5,804 nt of DNA from Tannerella sp. oral taxon 808 (GTDB lineage: Bacteria > Bacteroidota > Bacteroidia > Bacteroidales > Tannerellaceae). Below, piece by piece: positions 1 to 5,724 of the stretch. A model generated the notes under the pieces. It was not told where the DNA came from. It saw only the letters and a list, made by a program, of their open reading frames with translations, and searched no databases. Made by a program: the position numbers and the translations under genes. The DNA lies in assembly GCA_002890585.1 (NCBI GenBank), contig MIQB01000114.1, positions 1 through 5,804 of the forward strand. The letters are read 5' to 3'. Numbering within the stretch: position 1 is the first letter of the stretch; every line of letters starts with the position of its first letter.

Positions 1-9
1 CAGTACTTA

Positions 10-75
10 ATGACCTTGGCCACCGCCATCGCCGCACTCCTCCTCTGGGGCGGCAGCGGCGGAAGAGCCTCAGCA
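10..75 (+). other. Sec signal peptide region
   Basis: Residues 1-22 from the ATG at 10 form a hydrophobic core (LATAIAALLLW), then a Gly/Ser-rich stretch and A-S-A just before Gln-Pro, a good signal peptidase I site. There is no Cys at the cleavage site, so it is not a lipoprotein signal. The first eleven residues carry no positive charge. This is unusual and suggests that a few more residues are encoded upstream of the window. Confidence 0.75.
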
Positions 76-1770
76 CAGCCGCTGCAGCATGTAGACCCGA
101 ACAACGTGGCTCACGTCTACGGCGCTGGTGAAAGCACCCGCTTGACCGGAGCTGCAGGTCCCGTCGGCATCTACGCCAATGGGCAGCCGAACGCCGTAAC
201 CGGCGGCGCAAACATTGTGATCCACTCCTACAATGCAAGAGGGCATTATAATGACTACACGACTGTATGGAAAGCCACTATGAATGGGCTCAGCTCTTGC
301 CCGGGGACTAATTGGAAAGATGTAGCCTCAACCCATTGGTCTATTATTCGGACCGACACAAGCACCAACCATCCCGCCTTTCCATGTAATATAGCAGATA
401 ATTACACCTACAGCCATGACGACGCGATTACGCCCTACACGACCACCCGGGATGGCTCCGGACAGGATGATGGGGTGTCTTTGGTACAAACCGATGGTTC
501 CGCTGCTGTTGTGAGTGAAGCTACCTACCTCACCAGAGGTAACCCACCTATGAGTGGTGGTAGCCCCTTATTAACCGACTACAAAAGGCCCACTACCATT
601 AATGTTTATGGATCGACGACGTTGAATTTTTTCCGCGTCGGAGACCTGCATTGGTATTATCAAACCCATACCTTAAAATATGCGGGTAGAGATTCAGACG
701 GATGCGGCCCAGATTGTATTGGTAATTCTCCCAATATAACTGCCACCTATTATAAGGTCAGTCACAAATCGTTCTCGTGGGATACAGTCCCTCACCTCGG
801 CCTCCACAACCTCGACGCCGCGTTGCGGCTTGTACGCGGGGCAGAGGTCTGCGTCTTGGGCAATGTGAAGGACTCCACCACCACTGCGGCTTCGAAAAAT
901 ACCGCCGCCGCGCTGAACGATGAGACCGACGCCGTAGTAGTGCTGCCAAACAATGGCCGCTACACCCTGCGCGTAGCTGGTAACATTGACAAGATGAACA
1001 TGGCGCACGACACCACCGCTTCAGCTGACTATTACTACACGCAAGCCAATCTTCCCGTCGGTACAGACTCCATCTTCTCCTATCCGAGCTCGGCCGGGAA
1101 TGTGTTTGTGGATGCGGGCGGATTCCGGTTCGCCCCGCCCTCGTTAGGCGCGTTCAATACTGGTGTAGTGAATCTGCCAGCCCTGAAGACGAACACGGAA
1201 GCCAGTGTGATCGGTGTAAATGGAGACTACCTTTTTACGTCAGGCAATGCCGAATGGACAACCCACCTGCCGAACAAAGCCGCCGACCACCCGGGTGTGA
1301 TTGAAGTCGGAGAGAAGACAAAGGGCACCGAACATATGCACATCTTCTCCGGCGGTATGCTGAAGAACTTCGATGGCTGCGGAGTGGACGAGAGCTTCAC
1401 GATGAATTTAGGTGGCCATAATGGCGACGACAAGGCTCCGGAGTTTTCTCTAAATGGTGGGCAGCCACTCTATATCGCCAATTTTGGCGTGAGCAAGGGT
1501 GGCTCGGTGCCTATCAAGCCTTGCCAAGCCAAGCTGAATTTGTACAGTAAAGCTTTGGATGCTATTAAGTCTGCATTCGAAAACTTCCCCCCAGATACCG
1601 GTGCGATACGTATTCAGGCGCTTAGTGATATAAAACTATATGACGATGTGAGCTTTTACCCCCAATTAGATAATGACCTCTCGATCCTATCCGATGGAGG
1701 CAATGTGTCGATACTGGGAGATTTCCTTTATAAAAAGTATGCAAGGCTCAGCGATGATCCGAATACTTAG
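10..1770 (+). CDS. N-terminal half of the interrupted surface protein, with signal peptide
   Basis: This stretch encodes 586 residues if started at the ATG at 10. Residues 1-22 are a Sec signal peptide with a hydrophobic core around L-A-T-A-I-A-A-L-L-L-W and a likely cleavage after A-S-A, before Q23. The frame is also open at bases 1-9 (Gln-Tyr-Leu), and the signal lacks the usual Lys/Arg n-region, so the true start may lie left of the window. The rest is rich in Gly, Asn, Thr and Asp with short hydrophobic strands, for example residues around VFVDAGGFRF and GVIEVGEKTKG, as in extracellular beta-rich proteins. No catalytic motif is seen. The product would be exported to the periplasm but would lack the C-terminal sorting domain encoded after the stop. 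No homologous family is recognised. The downstream open stretch is in the same frame, starting directly after the TAG. Confidence 0.75.
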   Translation: MTLATAIAALLLWGGSGGRASAQPLQHVDPNNVAHVYGAGESTRLTGAAGPVGIYANGQPNAVTGGANIVIHSYNARGHYNDYTTVWKATMNGLSSCPGTNWKDVASTHWSIIRTDTSTNHPAFPCNIADNYTYSHDDAITPYTTTRDGSGQDDGVSLVQTDGSAAVVSEATYLTRGNPPMSGGSPLLTDYKRPTTINVYGSTTLNFFRVGDLHWYYQTHTLKYAGRDSDGCGPDCIGNSPNITATYYKVSHKSFSWDTVPHLGLHNLDAALRLVRGAEVCVLGNVKDSTTTAASKNTAAALNDETDAVVVLPNNGRYTLRVAGNIDKMNMAHDTTASADYYYTQANLPVGTDSIFSYPSSAGNVFVDAGGFRFAPPSLGAFNTGVVNLPALKTNTEASVIGVNGDYLFTSGNAEWTTHLPNKAADHPGVIEVGEKTKGTEHMHIFSGGMLKNFDGCGVDESFTMNLGGHNGDDKAPEFSLNGGQPLYIANFGVSKGGSVPIKPCQAKLNLYSKALDAIKSAFENFPPDTGAIRIQALSDIKLYDDVSFYPQLDNDLSILSDGGNVSILGDFLYKKYARLSDDPNT

Positions 1771-3024
1771 AATAAGCATTGGGGCCGAGGCTGGTTGACG
1801 ATTTGGGCTGAAGATCGTACGGGCGGTTCTTATGGCGACTTCAGCAGCTGCGAAAACCAAGATTTAGACAACTCCGGCGAGCATGACCGCAACAGCAAGC
1901 GCGGAAATGTCTACTTCAACGGCACCTTTCGTGGCGAACTTGGGGCTGGAGGCCGTGATGATTCACTGCTAAACGCCCATTCCGCCAACTCTATGGGCGA
2001 AGTGAATATCCGTGCCGCCCATAACATCCGGACAAACAATGGATTCGGATTAAGTTTAGGCCTCGGTGGAAGTAAAGTGGGAGAAAATTCAACGATCTAT
2101 GCGCGCAAAGGCGATGTCTACTTAGGATATGGCGTTGGAACACCTAGCACGAATGAATTTTTTCGCTATCGATCATACAATGATGGTGATAGAGTTGGGG
2201 GGCGCTTGCTTCGAATCATATGGACAGATACCACGTATGCTCATGGCACATTGAACATTCAAGCCGGTTGGGACGACAATGTGGACCGCGGGCGCCGAAT
2301 GGACGGCGGAAATATTTATTTCTCTCGAATCGGAACTTGGTGTTTCAAAGGAGAGGGCCAAGAGGATCCTGATGCCAGCACAGGGCAGTATGCCTTGAAT
2401 ATGAATATTCCCTTCTCTAACGAGTATATCTGCGGGCAGAACTACGACGGCGCGCAGAAGGAGCCCTTACTGCACAACCGGGGCGAAGAAGCCATGGTGC
2501 GCTATGAGCATTCAGGCATTATCGGTGGCCTTGGGCGCTGCGGCTGGGAAACGCAAAAAGGATGGGATCAATATGCCGGTAAGCTGGCCGATGCGCCGAG
2601 CTATTCCACCCTGATTGAAAAAGGGGTTTTCCCACTTATACGGCAAACATTTGTCTATCGCCCATCGAACAGCGACCTGACCTTAGACGCCGGAAAGCGG
2701 GGCAACATCATCATCAATACCGGAGGTGATTTCAAGTCCTACAACAGTGACTTTAAGCTGCATACTAAGGGCAATATCATCTTCCGCACTCGCGAGGGCG
2801 ATATCGACCTGCGCTCTCCTTTCATTATAGACACATTGAGAGGGAACATGCTCTTCTTAGCCCAATTAGAGAACCTCGGGGACTTGGCGAAAATTCCCGT
2901 CTGCGGATGCCGTGAGGAGCGCAACAATGTCTACCTACAAGACTTCCGATACGTGGCCGGTGCAGGTGGTGGCGGTAGCGTCTTTATCGGCGCCGACAAC
3001 AACATCAAGCTGAATTACGGCGGC
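1696..3024 (+). repeat. Beta-solenoid-like strand repeats in the protein, crossing the TAG
   Basis: Short motifs of the type G-(N/D/E)-(V/I)-x-(hydrophobic)-x-(hydrophobic) recur at irregular spacing. Examples are GGNVSILGDF, RGNVYFNGTF, GEVNIRAAHNI, KGDVYLGYG, GTLNIQAG, GGNIYFSRIG, RGNIIINTGGDF, KGNIIFRTREGDIDL and NNVYLQDF. The series ends with GGGGSVFIGADNNIKL. Such a pattern is known from parallel beta-helix passengers of filamentous-haemagglutinin and autotransporter type. The motifs lie on both sides of the stop, which supports the two stretches being one domain. The fold is inferred by eye; spacing is too irregular to define a strict repeat unit. Confidence 0.45.
1768..1770 (+). other. 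In-frame TAG separating two halves of one gene
   Basis: The codon context is AAT-ACT-TAG-AAT-AAG. The frame continues for 1168 more sense codons. One base change would turn TAG into a Gln, Lys, Glu, Trp, Tyr, Ser or Leu codon. It is the only in-frame stop between base 1 and the terminal TAA. That argues against a recoded TAG in this genome and for a single mutation or error. Confidence 0.85.
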
Positions 3025-5277
3025 TTGGCCAATCAGGGCACACGCAACGATCCCTTCCTTAGCGCGCCCTATAAAGAAGATGCCAACGGACGCCCCCTGA
3101 GAGTCGGAGCAGGCTATAGGGTTCAGCACTATCATAGCCCTATGGCTGATTTTGATTATGGCGAATGCGGAGGGAAGTATCACTGCGATTTGAACTCGGA
3201 AGAGAATCAAGCGAAGGACTTCATACTCGACTTCAATGGCGGTGCGAACCCCATCCCTTCGGGAGGCTTTGCGGCCGTGGCGTCAGATATGATCGATGTC
3301 TACAAGAAATTCGTCTATAAAGGCGGTAACGGTTCGGGCATGGGCGCCGTACCGGGTACAGGTACGCTGCACGGCGAGAACGTCACGGGCTACGGCCTCT
3401 TTATGAAGGCGCAAGGCAACAAAGCGAACTGGACAACGAACATCCTGACTGAGGTGCCCGAATGCCCCACACCGTGTACCCCCACAGACTGCGACAGCGA
3501 GGGGCGCGGCTTTGCCTTCCTGCACAACACGGTCCGCATGACCTTCCACTCCGATGCCCTCATCCAAGCCGAGAATCAGCGCGTGCTGCTTGAGGCACCC
3601 GTCATCGAAACGTTCGGCGTATTGAAACTCGACACGAAGACCAATGCAGGCCCGAACGGGAGTATCACCTTCAAGGCGGACTCGCTCATCTGCCACGATA
3701 AGATGATCGTCCTTGGCGATAACGTACACATCTCCACCTGGAGCGGCTTGCCCAACGATCTGCCCATCATCAAGCTCGGCTACAACCGCAATACTCCGCC
3801 CGTCATGGAGTATGCTTACGAGGATGAAAACGGTAAGATCGTGGAATGCAACAAGTGCGTGAACCATTACAAGGGCAAGATCTATGGCCCGGACGAGATA
3901 CCGATGGATACGACACTCGTGCTCTTCGGCCCCCACACCAACGACTTGTGGCGCTTCAAGCGTCAGCCAACCTTGGTAATCGATCACACGATCCTCACCT
4001 TCGGCTCTGACTCGTTCGACCACGTGAAGGGCGGTGAGATACTCGATGCCCGCTTCCTTGTCGACACACTCAAGTTCCGCCACCAAGTGGAGCTCTTTAC
4101 CGACAAGAAGCACGAACGCGAGGGGCACCTTGAGCTGATCTCAGAGCGCCAAACGGGTTCGAAGGACTACGCCGGCCTCTACACACGTCACCTGCACACC
4201 GAGCCCATCGGCGCCTGTGGCAATCCCACCAGCGAGCTCTGGATCCATGACCCGGCCATCGACGTGACCACCAGCACCACCCTCGGCGGCTTTGGCATCA
4301 TCTACTCCGATGTGCACGTGGAGAATGGGGGGCACCTGAACGCGGGCTTCACCTCGCTGCGCATGCATGGCCAGTGCTACGAGCAGCAGGCCGGTACGCT
4401 CACCACGAAGGATCTCCGCTTAGACGCCGGCGCACAGCTCCACTTCTCCGTCGGCACCACGCTCGGCCTCAACGGCGAATACAGCGACGCCGTCGACGTA
4501 GACCGCCTCACCACCTATGGCTCGGTGGACATCAACATCGAGATCCGCCCGTGCGAAAAGATGGAGAAGCGCTGCTACCCGATCATCTACTACAAGTCGG
4601 TATCGCCTAACAGCCTGAACAACCTGAAGCTCACGCCCCGCAGCGTCATGATCGACGGCGAAGAAGTGCCGCTGAACCTTGTTGTCTCCTACACGGGCGT
4701 CGTCTACGTCTGCATCGGCGAAAACGTCACCCCCGCTCCGGTTCACACCGTGACGATGCCCGAGACACCGGGCGTAACCACGACCCCGGGCAAGGGCATC
4801 TGGCCCGTAACGGCCAACAGCGCCTTCCGTTTCAAAGCTGTTTACTCGACACCTCGTCCGCTCGTAGTCCGCACCAACCGCAAGAACCGCGAGCAGAAGA
4901 AGACGGGCGACAAGCCGACGCAGAAGATCTCGCCCGTGCCCACGCCGAAGGAGGAGCCATATGAAGTGCTGGCCGGCGTGAAGAACACGAACGGCGAATA
5001 CGAGTACCTCATCTCCAACGTGCAGGAAGAGATCACCCTGACGTTTGGCCCGGACTACGTCTCGAACGAGCTCTTGGCCGGAACGGCTGTCTGGTCGCAC
5101 GGTGAGATGATCTACATCCGCGTCACCCGCGCCGACATCGCCAGCATCTACTCCGTAGCCGGCCAGCTCGTCCGCAAGATCGACCTGCCCGAGGGCGACA
5201 CGTCGATCCCGATGCGCCGCGGCGCTTATGTGATCACCTTGAAGGACGGATCGGTGCATAAGGTGTTTGTGAAGTAA
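1795..5277 (+). CDS. C-terminal half of the interrupted surface protein, with T9SS-like sorting domain
   Basis: This stretch encodes 1160 residues from the TTG at 1795, though the frame is open from 1771, directly after the TAG. The TTG has only a GAGG four bases upstream, which also simply encodes Gly-Arg-Gly, and no signal peptide follows. Independent translation would therefore leave the product in the cytoplasm. Approximate layout: solenoid-like strand motifs at residues 1-410; a Cys-containing region at 370-700 with CGC (370-372), C557/C561/C566 and CNKC (685-688); an autotransporter-like strand segment at 839-935; a beta-sandwich module at 984-1087 with a basic Lys/Pro/Thr linker from 1028; and a C-terminal sorting-like domain at about 1095-1160 ending in HKVFVK. 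The GC-rich 3' half differs in codon use from the start of this stretch. It is most likely the continuation of the preceding stretch rather than a separate gene. Confidence 0.7.
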   Translation: MTIWAEDRTGGSYGDFSSCENQDLDNSGEHDRNSKRGNVYFNGTFRGELGAGGRDDSLLNAHSANSMGEVNIRAAHNIRTNNGFGLSLGLGGSKVGENSTIYARKGDVYLGYGVGTPSTNEFFRYRSYNDGDRVGGRLLRIIWTDTTYAHGTLNIQAGWDDNVDRGRRMDGGNIYFSRIGTWCFKGEGQEDPDASTGQYALNMNIPFSNEYICGQNYDGAQKEPLLHNRGEEAMVRYEHSGIIGGLGRCGWETQKGWDQYAGKLADAPSYSTLIEKGVFPLIRQTFVYRPSNSDLTLDAGKRGNIIINTGGDFKSYNSDFKLHTKGNIIFRTREGDIDLRSPFIIDTLRGNMLFLAQLENLGDLAKIPVCGCREERNNVYLQDFRYVAGAGGGGSVFIGADNNIKLNYGGLANQGTRNDPFLSAPYKEDANGRPLRVGAGYRVQHYHSPMADFDYGECGGKYHCDLNSEENQAKDFILDFNGGANPIPSGGFAAVASDMIDVYKKFVYKGGNGSGMGAVPGTGTLHGENVTGYGLFMKAQGNKANWTTNILTEVPECPTPCTPTDCDSEGRGFAFLHNTVRMTFHSDALIQAENQRVLLEAPVIETFGVLKLDTKTNAGPNGSITFKADSLICHDKMIVLGDNVHISTWSGLPNDLPIIKLGYNRNTPPVMEYAYEDENGKIVECNKCVNHYKGKIYGPDEIPMDTTLVLFGPHTNDLWRFKRQPTLVIDHTILTFGSDSFDHVKGGEILDARFLVDTLKFRHQVELFTDKKHEREGHLELISERQTGSKDYAGLYTRHLHTEPIGACGNPTSELWIHDPAIDVTTSTTLGGFGIIYSDVHVENGGHLNAGFTSLRMHGQCYEQQAGTLTTKDLRLDAGAQLHFSVGTTLGLNGEYSDAVDVDRLTTYGSVDINIEIRPCEKMEKRCYPIIYYKSVSPNSLNNLKLTPRSVMIDGEEVPLNLVVSYTGVVYVCIGENVTPAPVHTVTMPETPGVTTTPGKGIWPVTANSAFRFKAVYSTPRPLVVRTNRKNREQKKTGDKPTQKISPVPTPKEEPYEVLAGVKNTNGEYEYLISNVQEEITLTFGPDYVSNELLAGTAVWSHGEMIYIRVTRADIASIYSVAGQLVRKIDLPEGDTSIPMRRGAYVITLKDGSVHKVFVK
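4309..4599 (+). other. Autotransporter-like beta-strand segment in the protein
   Basis: Residues 839-935 of the C-terminal stretch follow a pattern known from autotransporter-type passenger ends. First come V-H-V-E-N-G-G-H-L and L-T-T-K-D-L-R-L-D-A-G-A-Q-L-H-F. Then comes S-D-A-V-D-V-D-R-L with Y-G-S-V-D-I-N-I, and finally Y-P-I-I-Y-Y-K-S. The order is: element added, amount or base term, S-D-x-(V/L)-x-V, then a Gly-x-(V/I)-x-(I/V) strand and a Y-x-(I/L)-I-x-(Y/T) strand. This suggests that the right end of a beta-helix is capped here. It is pattern recognition by eye, not a profile match. Confidence 0.45.
4744..5055 (+). other. C-terminal beta-sandwich module with inserted basic linker
   Basis: The module opens with HTVTMPETPGVTTTPGKG, then a short F-R-F-K strand, and closes with YEYLISNVQEEITLTFGPD. 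This matches a module often seen before C-terminal sorting domains in Bacteroidales proteins, of the form V-T-L-P-x-x-x-G-V-T-T-x-P-x-x-G to an I-x-x-V-x-x-x-I-T-I strand. Between the halves lies a Lys/Arg/Pro/Thr-rich stretch, starting at N-R-K-N-R-E-Q-K-K (base 4876) and running to about 4965, which is probably a flexible loop. The function of the module is not known to me. Confidence 0.5.
5077..5274 (+). other. T9SS type A-like C-terminal sorting domain
   Basis: The last about 66 residues run A-V-W-S-H-G-E-M-I-Y-I-R-V, then A-S-I-Y-S-V-A-G-Q-L-V, an acidic turn, G-A-Y-V-I-T-L, and a final H-K-V-F-V-K. The I-Y-S-(V/I)-(A/S)-G-(Q/x)-L-V core, the G-x-Y-(V/I)-(I/V)-x-(L/V) strand and a basic-hydrophobic last strand are hallmarks of type A sorting domains in T9SS cargo. 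These domains are recognised at the outer membrane and usually removed as the protein is attached to the surface. Assignment is by motif only. Bacteroidales without T9SS carry look-alike ends, so this is likely but not certain. Confidence 0.65.
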
Positions 5278-5294
5278 CAATCCGCGCGATGCTC

Positions 5295-5322
5295 GTAGGG
5301 GTGAAAGATTTTTCTCCCCTAC
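5295..5322. repeat. REP-like palindrome with GTAGGGG/CCCCTAC ends
   Basis: GTAGGGG (5295-5301) pairs with CCCCTAC (5316-5322). After one T/T mismatch, GAAA (5303-5306) pairs with TTTC (5311-5314) around a GATT loop. It starts 17 bases after the stop of the large gene. The T-run is inside the hairpin and not after it, so it does not look like a standard terminator. It resembles the short GTAGGGG...CCCCTAC intergenic palindromes that are scattered in many bacterial genomes. Confidence 0.6.
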
Positions 5323-5342
5323 CCGCATAACCTCAAAAGAAG

Positions 5343-5381
5343 AATCCCCGGCATAGCTCGATAAGGGCTGTGTCGGGGATT
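5343..5381. terminator. Long hairpin, probable bidirectional intrinsic terminator
   Basis: AATCCCCGGCATAGCTC (5343-5359) pairs over 17 positions with GGGCTGTGTCGGGGATT (5365-5381), with three G-U pairs and a GATAA loop. On the + strand only TTT follows before a G-run. On the - strand the hairpin is followed by TTCTTCTTTT, a good terminator tail. It can end the transcript of the large gene, and as drawn it is a better stop for transcription coming from the right. No - strand gene is visible in the window. Confidence 0.65.
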
Positions 5382-5400
5382 TGGGTGTTGCTGCACCTGT

Positions 5401-5417
5401 TGGAAGAGGGTCTTCCA
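5401..5417 (+). terminator. Perfect 7-bp hairpin, possible second terminator
   Basis: TGGAAGA (5401-5407) and TCTTCCA (5411-5417) pair perfectly around GGG. TGATTTTG follows, a short T-rich tail. It lies 19 bases after the long hairpin, so it may act as a back-up terminator. The stem is short and AT-containing, so strength is doubtful. Confidence 0.4.
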
Positions 5418-5459
5418 TGATTTTGTAAGGGCGAATCGCATACACCCCTTTGCATACGT

Positions 5460-5472
5460 CTCCTACGAGGAG
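5460..5472. repeat. CTCCT-ACG-AGGAG mini hairpin covering a Shine-Dalgarno-like sequence
   Basis: CTCCT (5460-5464) and AGGAG (5468-5472) pair around ACG. The right arm is part of AGGAGG (5468-5473), which sits four bases before the ATG at 5478. If that ATG were used, the pairing would hide the ribosome site. Bacteroidetes rely little on such sites, and I doubt that this start is real. Confidence 0.35.
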
Positions 5473-5532
5473 GGTACATGATCGAGGTGTTGCGTCGCTC
5501 ACAAAGTTTGCGTTGCATCACCCACAAAGCAC

Positions 5533-5547
5533 TGGAACGTAGTTCCA
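5533..5547. repeat. TGGAAC-GTA-GTTCCA perfect inverted repeat
   Basis: Six bases, TGGAAC (5533-5538), pair with GTTCCA (5542-5547) around GTA. No T-tail follows. It could be a protein-binding site or part of an intergenic palindrome family. No function can be assigned. Confidence 0.4.
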
Positions 5548-5651
5548 ACACCGCACACCTGTGGAGTGTATTCGAAACACTTTCTCAAGGCCTGACGGCA
5601 GAATGGCACCGTCCTTCCAATCATTGGCCATCACCCCGCCGGCGATGCGCT

Positions 5652-5682
5652 TTTGACCACGTAAACCGTGGCCTTACTTTTG
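5652..5682 (+). promoter_or_regulatory. Bacteroidetes-type promoter with a palindrome in its spacer
   Basis: TTTG at 5652-5655 fits the -33 element and TACTTTTG at 5675-5682 fits the -7 consensus TAnnTTTG known for the primary sigma factor of Bacteroides. The gap between them is 19 bases, within the usual range. The spacer contains the inverted repeat CCACG-TAAAC-CGTGG (5657-5671). A transcript would begin near 5688-5690, about 47 bases before the hydrophobic leader frame at 5736. Confidence 0.55.
5657..5671. promoter_or_regulatory. Inverted repeat between -33 and -7, possible operator
   Basis: CCACG (5657-5661) and CGTGG (5667-5671) form a perfect 5-bp repeat around TAAAC. They lie wholly inside the promoter spacer, a place where a bound regulator would block or reshape polymerase binding. 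It may also be a chance member of the palindromes that fill this region. Confidence 0.35.
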
Positions 5683-5702
5683 GCCCGCCAGAAACCCATC
5701 TC

Positions 5703-5724
5703 GGGCAGACATATAGGTCTGCCC
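5703..5724. repeat. GGGCAGAC/GTCTGCCC palindrome in the predicted leader
   Basis: GGGCAGAC (5703-5710) pairs perfectly with GTCTGCCC (5717-5724) around ATATAG. CTACC follows, so the right end reads CCCCTAC as in the element at 5295-5322. It lies between the predicted transcription start and the next gene, so it would be a hairpin in the 5' leader of that mRNA. Palindromes of this kind occur as dispersed intergenic repeats in many genomes. Confidence 0.55.

Larger units (their letters stand above)
1..5277 (+). pseudogene. Giant T9SS-exported surface protein gene, interrupted by one in-frame TAG
   Basis: Two long open stretches are in the same frame and are separated only by the TAG at 1768-1770. 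The bases after it continue as N-K-H-W-G-R-G-W-L-T-I-W-A-E-D with no frameshift. If the stop is ignored, the frame from the ATG at 10 to the TAA at 5275-5277 has 1755 codon positions. It then has the full layout of a Bacteroidales secreted protein: signal peptide, long strand-rich passenger, beta-sandwich module and C-terminal sorting domain. The stop falls inside the repeat-like passenger, between similar G-N-hydrophobic strand motifs, which is not where a natural protein end is expected. No homopolymer or short repeat sits at the stop that could cause slippage. I infer a nonsense mutation in a single ancestral gene, strain-level inactivation or a base-calling error. I do not recognise a named family for the N-terminal half. 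A surface adhesin-like role is a guess from architecture only. Confidence 0.7.

Noticed and set aside
1768..1770. Reassigned TAG codon (alternative genetic code) or pyrrolysine
   Set aside because: Only one TAG occurs in a frame of 1755 codons. A reassigned codon would be expected more often, and there is no sign of a phage or a pyrrolysine system here.
1787..1797. GAGG plus TTG as a true translation start for the second half
   Set aside because: The spacing is plausible, but the same bases simply encode Gly-Arg-Gly-Trp-Leu in the continuing frame. There is no signal peptide after it, and Bacteroidetes use such sites weakly.
3283..4128. Open frame of 281 codons on the - strand
   Set aside because: It lies wholly antisense to the well-supported + strand protein in a region of strong GC-ending codon bias. 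No recognisable motif and no promoter.
4374..4610. Second + strand frame of 78 codons inside the large gene
   Set aside because: It is very rich in Arg and His, typical of an out-of-frame reading of GC-rich coding DNA.
5422..5452. Possible promoter TTTG-N19-CCCCTTTG
   Set aside because: The spacing fits, but the TA of the -7 element is missing and no gene starts shortly after it.
5438..5457. GCATAC direct repeats as the beginning of a CRISPR or att site
   Set aside because: Only two 6-base copies 14 bases apart; no array, integrase or tRNA nearby.
4420..5502. Long open frame on the - strand (360 codons) over the end of the large gene and part of the intergenic region
   Set aside because: It mirrors the GC-ending codons of the + strand gene. 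Its product is rich in Arg, Ala, Val, Asp and Gly with no domain pattern, and it also runs through the hairpin region.
5333..5551. Small open frame on the - strand (72 codons)
   Set aside because: It runs through several hairpins, has no protein-like pattern and ends in the terminator tail.
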